Below, in pieces: positions 36,104-45,740 of a stretch of 64,000 bases of DNA; the stretch's first letter is position 1, and each line of letters starts with the position of its first letter. This DNA comes from Selaginella moellendorffii. Taxonomy: Eukaryota > Streptophyta > Lycopodiopsida > Selaginellales > Selaginellaceae. Under the pieces are notes generated by a model. The model ran no database searches. It had not been told where the DNA came from and saw only the letters and a program-made list of their open reading frames with translations. Location of the stretch: NCBI RefSeq assembly GCF_000143415.4, contig NW_003314289.1, positions 846,035-910,034 of the forward strand, read 5' to 3'. The position numbers were made by a program, and so were the translations under genes.

Positions 36104-38160
36104 TTAGAGCCCGACTTTCACTTCCTCCACTTTCGGCCTCTTGGGCGTTGGCTCCCGAGGTTGATCTTCGAGATCTTCTAGTCCGACCGGTGTTGGGAGA
36201 CGATCTTCCATTTTGCGGTGGTCTTCGGCATGGTTTCTCGGGCTGATTCTCTCCTGGTTGGTTTTGGACTGCTGCTCATTGTTCTTGCCAATGTCTCCTC
36301 CCTTGCAGCTTGCGTTCAAGTCGAGATCACACTGACCCGCGCACGGACCGTGGAGCTTTGATCGCCATCCTCGAGAGTAGAGTCTCTTGTACAGGTCTGC
36401 AGTCTTTACCATTGGAAGATGCTGCTGCATGCTAACACAATCAACCTGTTTAGCTAGCGCGCGAGCAGAAGCTCGGCCGGGGAGAACTATTAACCTGAGC
36501 GGCCGGAATCCCGTGTACAAGCTGCTCCATCTCCTGCTGGAGCTTGAGAACTTCCGATCTCATGTAAGCCTCTGTGAGTTCCTCCATGCCGGCACCTTGT
36601 CCCACGGCGATGGTGTGCTCTAAACCGTGAATGGTGCTCTCCAGGCTCCTCACCTGATAGAAACACAAGCTCTCAAGTCAAGCTCATCGAACGAAAACAA
36701 GCTCAAGCTGATCTACCTTTCGACCGGGCCATCGCTTCAATCCAAACTTCCGGCAAGCTTTCTTCAGAGTTGTCTGTGACACGCCCAGTTTCTTGGCAGC
36801 GTCGACGATGCTAAGGTGGAAGTACGCGGACAAGTCGGAGAGTATGAGATGGTGAGTTCCAGCACCCTGGATAACAACGACCGTTGCTGGCTGTTAGTTA
36901 CTCGGCTGTTGCAAGCAATGGAAAACAAGAACGAAAACAGTCGCGACTGCTTTTACTTACCACTTTGCTCCGCCGGTTGACGAGGAAGACGAGCTCCGAG
37001 CGTCCCTTGGACGCGTCGTTGGTGTCCGCGCACTGAGGCGAAGGATTGCTCGCATTCGCCGACGACGAGGACGCGTCCTTCTCGTCGGTCTTGGGCTGCT
37101 TGTTGGAGGCTTTCGCGTTGGCAACCCCGGGCTTTGGAGCCGGTCCCGCACGCTGCTGCAAGGAACTCGCAGCGAGGTCGTTCGCGGCTGGCTTGCCGAG
37201 CGGTGGGAAAGCCTCGAAAGGTTGCTGCTGTTGCTGAGAGTTTTGCGCTGGCGTGAAAGCCCGGAGCTGAGCTGCGAGAAACTGAGCGAGCAACGCGATA
37301 TTCGGTGCGGGAGCGTTCGCTGGAAACGGCCTAAATGCTGCTGCTGGAGCGTTTGGAAGCAGCGGTGCATTTGAGCTGGGCCTGCTCGCCGAGGAACTTC
37401 TCACGAGAAACTGAGCGAGCTCGGCCGGCGATGGCGTTACCGGATTGTTGTTCATCATCCCAGAAAATCCACTGCCGCCGCCGCCACCCGGAGCATAGTT
37501 GCCATTTGGTTTCGCTTGCCTGCAGTCTGCATCGTCGGGACTTTAGTCGCAGCATGGAATCGATATCTTCAAACCTCTGAGCGGGAGTCCGCCGAAGCTC
37601 GGTGGTGACGCCTTCGAGCAGCCCGGCGTGGATTCGTCCGCGGAGGTGGGAGTCATGCTGTAACTCGTTGGAGTTTCGTTCTTTGGAAAGAACGTCTTTG
37701 TTCTCGGGGCCTCTTGTGGAGCGCTGATGGAAGCCGGGCCTTCGTCACCTCCATCCTCTTTCGCTGTGACGCCGCCGGAGGTGATCATCGCTACCAGTTG
37801 CTTCTCCCCCATGCATATGAGAACGTCTTCCAGCGTTGCGTCCACGTCGAGCTCCTCGGGTTCGGAGCCATCCGGCCGCACCAGCTGCAACCTCTGGATG
37901 CTCTCGCCTCGCGCGATGAACTCCAGCCGCCTCGCGTTTCTCTGCGCAAGTCTTCACCATCATCGCCATCAGCACGCGGAAAGAGACAACAAAACTTATA
38001 CCTCGATCACCCTCGCAAACTCCTGCAGTGTCTCGTGAACGTGACGCGCGGAACTCCACTGATGCCCATGAACTGAGACTGTGAACTTCACCTTCTCGGT
38101 GGCTTGGCCAGCGGGAGGATGGCGCTGGAATCCTTGGAAAGCACTGCCTGGAGCGGACAT
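36104..38160 (-). CDS. RWP-RK domain transcription factor
   Basis: Six exons leftward: 38160-38002, 37941-37575, 37526-36961, 36866-36717, 36653-36495, 36445-36104, giving 580 residues. The RWP-RK domain lies at about 365-414: LSDLSAYFHLSIVDAAKKLG, VSQTTLKKACRKFG, then KRWPGRK. A heptad-like helix follows (415-465). The region before it is Pro/Ala/Gln-rich, with AELAQFLVRSSS and a polyglutamine run. The N-terminal 110 residues (FTVSVHGHQWSSARHVHETL then RRLEFIARGESIQRLQLV) form a compact domain I do not recognise. RWP-RK proteins act in nitrogen response (NLP) or germ-cell fate (RKD); no PB1 or GAF-like NLP part was recognised, so this fits neither cleanly. Nuclear location inferred. The splice into exon 3 uses the first of two nearby CAGs because only that keeps the frame. 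Confidence 0.85.
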
Positions 38161-39160
38161 AGTTCTTGACACCGAAGAAGTTTAGCGGGAGCACTGCGAA
38201 GGAAATGGATCAAATGGTCTAGCTCGACCACCAAAATGCAAGAGAATTCACGGGGACAGTACCAGAGCATCGAAGCCTTTGCGTGTTTTTTCGGCCGTTG
38301 GCACACCAAGTGGCAGTTATATTGTCCTTTTGGCTGCCCACACTAGTTTTTCCCTTTCCTTTCGACGTTTTCTGCCATGGCGTTTGGCCACCAAACTGCC
38401 ATCCTTGGCCACATTCCCTGCTTTACGCTTCTAAAACCTGCCAGTGGTCAGTCTAGAAAATGCAGGACCAAAACTGTGAAGAAACAAGGATATCATACCC
38501 AATTGTCACCCAGCAAAAGTCGTGTAGCCATGATTTCGCCAAGTCTTACAAGCACGGAGATTTTCTTCTGAAGTGCTCGAAGATGATCTTTTGTGGGAAC
38601 CAAAACACAAAACACGAAAAGACGGTAGCAGGATTCAGCTGAATGCCACAAACAAGTTAAAGTGTACCTCGTCAATAGGGCTGACAGCCATCGATCATAG
38701 CTCAGGAAATTCCCCCTCCCTGCTTTCCTGACCAAAGCCTGCTTGCAGATGTAATACCACTTCTTGCAAATCTAACGTACCAACAAGCCAGAGAAATGCA
38801 AGCATAGGGCCTTGAGTTTTGTAAGGGTTCAAGTCAAACGTGATGCCAGGATCATGTCCTAAGAGATAAAGAAAATACACTAAACCAGCTATCAATGGAT
38901 GAAGAAAATTGGAAACAGATATGGCGTGATGAACTGAGGAGCCATTCATTGTCGCACAGCACTGGTTTATCCAAGATGCCATAAAATTTACATGGCAAAT
39001 TCTGCAACAAAATTCTACTATAACATGCAAATATGTTGATGATTCACATAATTTAATACAAATCTTTCAAACTATTTAATAGATTTTTGTTCTCCACAAA
39101 GTTTAAATACCTAATCTTATTCCCTTAAGAAAACTCGTTAGTGGAAGAGAGGTAAAATCA
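38161..39160. other. Low-coding interval upstream of RWP-RK gene
   Basis: A minus-strand frame at 38695-38880 contains GHDPGITFDLNPYKTQGPML preceded by a pyrimidine tract and TTAG, so it may be an exon or relic, but I do not recognise the protein. The rest shows nothing clear. Confidence 0.3.
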
Positions 39161-39164
39161 ATTT

Positions 39165-39690
39165 ATACAATACGAAACTCTCACCTCTCTCCAAGGCGTT
39201 AAGCGATACGTGATCTGTGGAGCAGCTCCAGCGAAAACACCACCCACAAAATGGACAACTGATCTCCTTTGCTCGGTCTTAGAATACAGGCTCCCTGGAG
39301 AAGGAAAACAAAATCACCAGTGCTCTCTCCGCGAAAGAAAAAAACACAGATAGAGCTTACTTGGATTTCTTGCCAGCGTCCAAGAGTTCCTTGTGCTTTC
39401 ATCGCAGAATCAACAAAAACCCTGGAAAGAAAGAAGAACAAGCATGAAAACGAGGCAATTCATCGAAATTCTTTCACCAGCATACTTCTCGATCTGTCCA
39501 TAGAGCTGGAGGCTATCATTCTTTCCTTGAGGCTTCCCTTGGAACTCGAGGAGCTAGAAAACCTGGGATTGTCTCGTCGCCGGTGCCGCGGTAGCGAATC
39601 CAGTGCCTGCCCTGGCAGAAGAAGCTCCGCAGTCGGGAAGGGTCGACAGCAGCCACGACACTTTCAAACACCAAAAACCCTCGAAATATT
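39165..39690 (-). pseudogene. Truncated, frameshifted DUF1350-family gene
   Basis: Exon-like blocks at 39553-39486 and 39421-39361 read, after splicing, SLQLYGQIEKVFVDSAMKAQ then GTLGRWQEIQ. The next block, starting at about 39296, begins GACILRPSKGD in frame, then shifts by one base before VVHFVGGVFAGAAPQITYRL. That last motif is the hallmark of the plant plastid DUF1350 (alpha/beta-hydrolase-like) family. After it the coding signal stops; most of the hydrolase domain is missing and AT-rich DNA follows. A GC-rich putative transit-peptide exon may lie at 39560-39690. Truncation plus frameshift argue for a dead gene. Confidence 0.65.
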
Positions 39691-39759
39691 TCCATTGGAG
39701 CGGAGCTAGCTCGTCTAGATGGTCATTCTTCCTAGGGTTCTGGAGATGAGAAGCGATCG

Positions 39760-40379
39760 ATGCAACAATCGACCGAAGAGGAAGAGGAAGAGGAGCTGCG
39801 CAGCTGCGTCGTGGATTATAGTCCACCCACTGCTAGGCCTAGAATCGAGCGCGAGGTAGAAGAAGGAACGATCATCACCTCAAGCTCTACCAGGTTCGCC
39901 TCCAAGATCAGCACCAGAAATTGACACTGGAGATTACCCGCGTGGAGGAGGAGCCAGATCCTGCTCCAGTGGCTGCTCCATCCCAGGAAGAAGACGATGG
40001 ATTCCATCTCTTTGGGAAAGCTCCGGCCGGGATAACGATGATAGAGAGAGTCAGGGATGGATCTCTAGAGCACAGGGCTAGCAGCAAGCGCTACATTCAC
40101 AGTACAAGGGGGTGGTTTTCTAGTGGCAGGAACTCGTTAGAGAATGTAGTGATCGATGCTGAGAGTGTGAGAGTAGAGGCTGAGAAGGCGGGAGAGAAGG
40201 CTCTGGCGGAATTGAAGGATAGATTTTCTAGAAAGGAAGAAGCCATCGCTAGAGAGAACTCGAGGGTGGCGGCACTGAAACAAGTCAGGGGTGAGAAGTG
40301 GATTTGGTAGCTCAATTCATGTTCTTCATCAGAGAGAGAAGCCTTCTCGAAGGAGCAGCGATCAAGTTCACTAATGTAA
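39760..40379 (+). CDS. Small hydrophilic protein, unknown function
   Basis: Proposed exons 39760-39855, 39912-40290 and 40333-40379 give 173 residues. The acidic start (MQQSTEEEEEEELRS) is followed by a Pro/Glu-rich stretch, a segment GFHLFGKAPAGITMIERVRD, a Ser/Arg patch (STRGWFSSGRNS) and a C-terminal helix likely to form a coiled coil (residues 115-160, VEAEKAGEKALAELKDRFSR). The last intron would be only 42 nt; without it the ORF ends at 40310. TAGGGTTC precedes the start by 22 bp, and the gene diverges from the DUF1350 relic. No family recognised. Confidence 0.5.
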
Positions 40380-40474
40380 GTTATTGATTTTTGACAATCC
40401 TGGGAGAAACTATTTCTTTCTCGTATTCCTTGTGCTAAGCATGACACGATGGGAACTTACAGGTTCTCAGATTT

Positions 40475-43031
40475 TTATACATTTGCTTTAAGAACCCAGA
40501 CCGAATCAGTCAACCACTCTTTGAGATACAAAGACACGTTGTTGCCACCAATCACTCCACATAATGGCTGTATCGCCCCCTCAACTCCTTGCCGTTTCGC
40601 CCCCTCAACCTTTTGCCGTTTCTGTGGGGAAAACCACCCATCACTAGGGAGTTGACTGGTAAAATAGTTGAAACCAGACTGTTCCAGATCCTCCTCCGTA
40701 TGAGGCAAAACTGCCAGTTGCAGGAGTCCATTTTCTGAAGCAAGATCTATAAGCCTGTTCAAACCTCCATCTTCTTTCTTCCTGCATTTCATCAAATCGA
40801 GAGCACTTGAAACTCCACCCTGAGTAGCCGCATCAGTCTTGGATTTCATATGTAATAAGCAAGGAATGAGCCGCCGCTTGGACCCATAGTCATTGGTGAG
40901 AAAAAACAACGCGTCTGGACGAAAGCCACCCCAGCCACCATCACCAGTCCAGAGAAGCGTTGGAAATGCGTCAGCCTGCCTTTCAACGTCGTGGAGATAC
41001 TTCTCAAGTGTATAACAGTCAGCGCCATGGGTGTGACTTTTACCGCACATCTTTGTCACAACTTCCGTTGCAACCCGTGCTTTCACCACCTTTGCCTTCT
41101 CAAAATATATTGCGGGAACTTCAAAAGTGCTGTTGCGCAGTTCCACACTGCGATTCCGAAGAAAGCGAGAAACGAAGTCTACAGGAGCCTTTCCGTCCAA
41201 TGCCTCAGCTAGCCTTTCAAACTCAAGACCCACTGTCGCATCGCTGCCTTGGCCCTTGGCTTTAAACTGCTGCTGAAATAACTCACCGAAGCCTGTTGGC
41301 CGACTACAAAAGTAATGAAAAAGAGCTCGCAAGACAGCAGGTTCCTGAAGTTTGATCCAAGTGTCTCTATCCTGCTTTGCAAAGAACTTATCCAAGTCCT
41401 CCAACGCAACACTGTTTTCCGTGCTTAGCCAGGCTAACCTGGACTCCACAAGGCTCAGAGACGGATTGTTGATGTTGAGTATAGTGGATATGGACCCAAA
41501 CATCTGGTGATACACTATCACCTCTAGCTCCTTGAGCGCTGCAGCATTCCGAGTGCTTTCAAAAAACAGCTCCACATCCCTCAGAACCGTCTCATCCATG
41601 TAGACTTCCAATCCTGATGTGTTTGGTACACCTCCCAGAGAACGACTGATTGTACTTGAGGTGCATATCTTCTCAAAAAAGTCGATCAGAAATTCTGTTG
41701 CCTGCTCCAAGGGGCGCTTGCTCCCAATGAAATGCTCAAGTGCTGTGACAAAGAACCTGTACCTCCCTTTGTACAAATCACAGACCCTCTGCATATCAAT
41801 ACCATCCACACTTTGGAGCAGTTTGCCAGCATAGAGCTTGAAGTCCTCAACAGTGATGAATCCACCAAATCCATGAAAGACAACAACAGAAGCTTTCCCC
41901 TTCAGAGTGGCAGAGATATCCCGTGCCACAGTAAGCATCCTAGCCCCGGTGCCTGCATAGTAGAATTGTCGAAATCCACTATTTATCAGCGCCGGCACGA
42001 GAATATCTAGGAACGATCTCGTACCACTTCCAAGAGTTATCGAAGAAAATCGCTTTTCCAACCAGCGGTTTATCATCTTGCACTCGTCAAATATGATTGG
42101 ACTATTCCACTTCCCTATTAAACGATCCCTCCCTATTAAACGATCGAGTACCTCCTGGAACTGACCTTCAATGGGTTTCAAATCGTCTTTAGTTCGTATA
42201 AGGTCTAAAAGTCTACCAGTGAGCGCCTTGAACGGATCTTTGAAGTTGTACAAGTACTCGAGCGAAGGCAATGCAACCTGCTTGAAGAGCCATGCTTGAC
42301 CTGTCAAATAGCCCGTTTTCTCCAGCTGCCCCAGCAAATAAAACCTGCTAATGAGCAAAGCTTTGAGACAGACTGCAGCACTAACTTCTGGAATATCTCC
42401 AGTTGGATACAGCTCCAGCAACTTTGATGCCACTAACTTGAGATCTCCTGAACCTTCAGCTCCAATACCAGTGTCGGAGATCCCCACAAAGAAGAGCCCA
42501 CGCTGCGCTACAGCGATCTCATACAATGTCCTGGTCTTCCCTGATCCCCGCACGTTGAAGAGAACGGTGAGGGTCGGCTGCGCTTTGGAGGTTCCCTCCA
42601 GGATACGCTTGGATGCTTCGAAAGGCTGGTCTAGTGCATGCCACAAGAGGCGGGGGCATTCATCTGTAGGATCTTTTGGCAGTGGGACTTTACACGTTGG
42701 GAAATCCGCCAGAAACGCATCCGCCTTGGGATATTCAAGGTTTGGCTTGCGCAACTCATGCCAAAACCTATCCAAGAGACTCTCTATATTTGCCACAGTC
42801 GCTCTGACTGGTTCTGCAAGAAACAAGTCAAAAATTTGCAAAAGAAACGCGCCTGGGGACCCAAAAAGGGACCAAGAGATCTAAAAAGGAAAGACAAACA
42901 ATAGGCTTACCCTTCGACTTCAGTAGCTGCTCCTTCTCCTTGCGCAGCTGCTCCTCCTTGTCGCGCAGCTGCTCCTCCTTGTTGCGCAGCTGCTCTTCCT
43001 TGTTGCGCAGCTGCTCCTCCTTCTTGACCAA
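40475..43031 (-). CDS. Crinkler/RHS-like P-loop NTPase with PD-(D/E)XK nuclease domain
   Basis: A large exon, 42813-40475, is open for about 779 codons; a short upstream exon ends at 42911 and joins in phase 1. The order is: N-terminal heptad coiled coil (upstream exon); a P-loop NTPase with Walker A VRGSGKTRT (about 42531-42550) and Walker B PIIFDE (about 42085-42100); a long helical middle; and a C-terminal nuclease-like part with FRPDALFFL (40905-40925) then LLHMKSK (40838-40860), resembling the D...xXK core of REase folds. The NTPase style and this pairing resemble the NTPase-REase module of oomycete crinkler effectors and trypanosome RHS proteins. No in-frame ATG precedes the coiled coil within its exon, so the start is unresolved. 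Domain assignment is by eye; catalytic activity is not shown. Confidence 0.6.
42929..43023 (-). repeat. 21-bp minisatellite encoding a coiled-coil heptad
   Basis: About four and a half copies of a 21-bp unit (minus-strand sense AACAAGGAGGAGCAGCTGCG plus C). In the frame that joins the NTPase exon each unit encodes one heptad, NKEEQLR, with Leu at a fixed position. In the frame of the local ATG it would encode Ala/Gln/Gly repeats and run into a stop after splicing. Confidence 0.85.
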
Positions 43032-43225
43032 GCGCTTCCATGGCTGCGAAACCCTAGCCTTTAATGGTCAAATATTCCTTACTGCAAGAAATATGATCAT
43101 TTGTTCTAACATTATAAACTTGAAAGCTGCCCTTGCTGGCCAGATCTTGTCGATCCTATTGAACAAATTCGTTGAACCTTAACAAATTTCTTGTAATTTT
43201 GAGCGTATGAAAACAGTCCGTACCA

Positions 43226-43286
43226 GGGGTGTAGCTCAACTGGTAGAGCATGCAATAGATAAGGGGATTGATGCCCCTCTCCTCCA
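43226..43286 (+). pseudogene. tRNA-Ala-like fragment lacking the anticodon arm
   Basis: Starts GGGGTGTAGCTCAACTGGTA, an intact acceptor/D-arm with A box, and ends with GGGGATTGATGCCCC, a T-arm-like hairpin with a degenerate B box, then a CCA-like end. About 11 bases covering the anticodon stem-loop are missing relative to plant nuclear tRNA-Ala. It is a tRNA pseudogene or the head of a tRNA-derived SINE. Confidence 0.6.
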
Positions 43287-44640
43287 CTTCCAAAAATTAA
43301 TTGAAGATAATAGAGAGGAGAAATGCACTTGAAAAGAGGTCTAAAAGGAAAATCATTCACAAAAACAAAGTCAATCACAAAATGGGGGGGATCCTTGTGT
43401 GATTCCATGCTCTCAACAGATGCACACTGATTGTGAGGTGAAATATGCGGCTGTTTTAACTAAGACAACCATAGCAAAACCTAAAATACTATTTAATATA
43501 ATTGAAAAACCTGTGAGAAGTTATTAATTTAATAGATAAAGTAGAAATTTGTAATTATAAACATGTTTATAATTTATAAACACAAGACTAATTTTTCAAC
43601 CAGTAGGGGTGGTAGAATAAACTAGAATATACTATACAGTGTTTGAATAAAAACCATTTAGAATTCCTAGAATTTCCAAACATCTTCTAGGTAGTTCAGT
43701 TTCCTTAAGAAAAGCAAAAATATAAATTATTATTTATACCTTTTAACTTATCCCTCTATAAATATTATCTTTTATATATATATATATATATAATAATTCA
43801 TGTATAATTTGTATTGTGTGAATGTTTCAATAAAAATTTCTAGAACCCTAAAATCAATAGCAATTGATAATAGATAAATAGAACATTAATATCAAATTAT
43901 ATATATTTTCAACATTTAAATTAAGATGGTTATTTAATATACATATGTTATAGGGATGTAGAGTTTCATACTATAAAAATGCTATAACTCATATATGTTA
44001 GAGTTGAGTTTATTTTTATAATTGCTATGACCTGATGATGCTAAGTCATAGGATTCATATTTGACAAATAAAGTGCTCTTTGCTTATTTAAGAAATTATA
44101 TCAAAGTTACAACAAGTGGGATTACAAGTTTATAAGGTTTATTATAATATATTTTCTAGATATTATGCATGTGTAATAGTTGAAACACTTCATACAAAGG
44201 AATTAAGAATAAATTACAATGTTTGAGGCATTGTAATAACAAATTACAATGTCTCCATCTGATATTCCTTCATATCTTGGCCCATTGACTAATTATTTTT
44301 CCTCTTTATGAAATACAATATTGATAATTATTAAATTTGATTCAATCTAAACCATTCACTCTTATAAATAAGCTAAAGTTTTGGTGCACACTTATGTATT
44401 ATAGGCTATGCTGGCATATGATATTACATACTTTAATATGTTGATTTACTATCCTAATTGTGGACTAGATCCATATAAAATATACTACTAAATTACAAAC
44501 ACGCTGAAGTTTAGTTGTTAATGACAACAACTTTCACTTTAGTTATTATTAGCCAAGCCCTTGCCATTGTCATCCCTGCATCAACTTGTTCTATCCTTAT
44601 AATAGAATGAAATCATTTCTATAAAGATGATATTAATGTT
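43287..44640. other. AT-rich island start, TA microsatellite
   Basis: Low-GC DNA with a (TA) run at 43773-43792. No gene seen. The GC drop at about 43060 marks the left edge of the second repeat island. Confidence 0.5.
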
Positions 44641-44669
44641 AACAAGTGTGGGTTTAATAATTGAATCCT

Positions 44670-45400
44670 AAAGTTTATATCCTTTCATTCCTCATTATTA
44701 GCATAGCTAATGAAGATAAATTTTTTGCTCTTAGGATCAAGCTTTTTACATAGTTGATCTGGGACTTGAGTAAAAGTTGTGCAGCCAAACATGTGAAAAT
44801 GAGATATTCTAGGCTTTCTTTCAACTAGACTTCTTTTAAAATTTACTTGCATTTGAGTATAATAGTGGGCAATTAGTTTTGAATATACATTGTTAGAGCA
44901 ATTGCCTCTTACCAAAATTCTTGCCCAACTTTACACCAAAAAGGAGGCTATGTGCTACATTCACTAATATGTGATTCTTCTACTTCACATGATATTCAAT
45001 CTGATATGCATAACAAAAATTACAAAGGGCATTATTAAGGTATTCCTTTCCTCCTCCGGTTTGTAATGCTTTAATTTTTCATTTGAGTTTTATTTCAACA
45101 AAAGTTATATAATGTTTGAAGGCTTTCATAGATTCATCCTTTCCTCATAAGAAGAAGATGTAAGTCTTATGGCTAAAATTATCAATGAGAGTCATAAAGT
45201 ATTTCGTACCAAAATAGTTGGGAATATCTATAGGCATATATAAATCAGAGTGAACAAGTTCAAGTGGCTGACTGGTCTAACATTATAACGAAGAAAAGTT
45301 TTGATAGTGATGTTTGTCTAGCACGTAAGACTCATAAAAGTTTCATATATTCTCAAAATCTAAAAACACCACTATATCCTTTGGATCTAACTCTTGCAAA
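44670..45400 (-). mobile_element. Degenerate Ty1/Copia integrase
   Basis: Minus-strand fragments in shifting frames follow Copia polyprotein order: a zinc-finger-like CESYVLDKHH around 45310, LELVHSDLYMPID (first catalytic Asp) and KYFMTLIDNFSHKTYIFF (second Asp) around 45160-45270, IKALQTGGGKEYLNNA (Glu region) around 45040-45060, and RKPRISHFHMFGC then PKSKKFIFISY at 44685-44830. Several stops and frame changes show it is dead. No reverse transcriptase was recognised next to it. Confidence 0.8.
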
Positions 45401-45519
45401 GCTTTAGATTCGCATGTCTAAAGTGACAATGTTAGATATGAGCTTTGTCATTAGACACCTACTTAACATTCGTCACACGTTGCTCATAAAAGGATACTTG
45501 ATAGAGATTCTCTTGATGT

Positions 45520-45740
45520 TGGTGCATGTTTTATACATCATCTCACTATTAAATGTGCTTAAAACATAATAAGAAACTCCTCTATAGCGAAAACTTAATA
45601 GATCATACCCTTATTATGGGAAGAAAGGTATATACCCTCTGGCGTAGAATATCCTCTCTCATGCTTAGAATATTCCCTAGAGAAAATATTTAGAGAATCT
45701 CTATAAGGAATATTTAGAGCATCTCTATGCTCCAAGATGC
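45520..45740 (+). repeat. LTR-like repeat, copy 1
   Basis: About 215 bp whose reverse complement occurs at 49470-49690, with shared runs GGTGCATGTTTTA, GAAGAAAGGTATATACC and GAATATCCTCTCTCA. Similarity ends sharply on both sides, as for a terminal repeat or solo LTR. Confidence 0.65.

Noticed and set aside
38695-39030. 111-codon minus-strand ORF
   Set aside because: Contains one suggestive phrase, but no family was recognised and upstream codons look like intron; left as unassigned spacer.
42905-43046. ATG-initiated frame (MEALGQEGGAAAQQG) at the crinkler-like gene
   Set aside because: Its splice phase leads to a stop right after the junction; the heptad frame is the one that continues into the NTPase exon.
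43226-43286. Functional tRNA gene
   Set aside because: No anticodon stem-loop and imperfect acceptor pairing.
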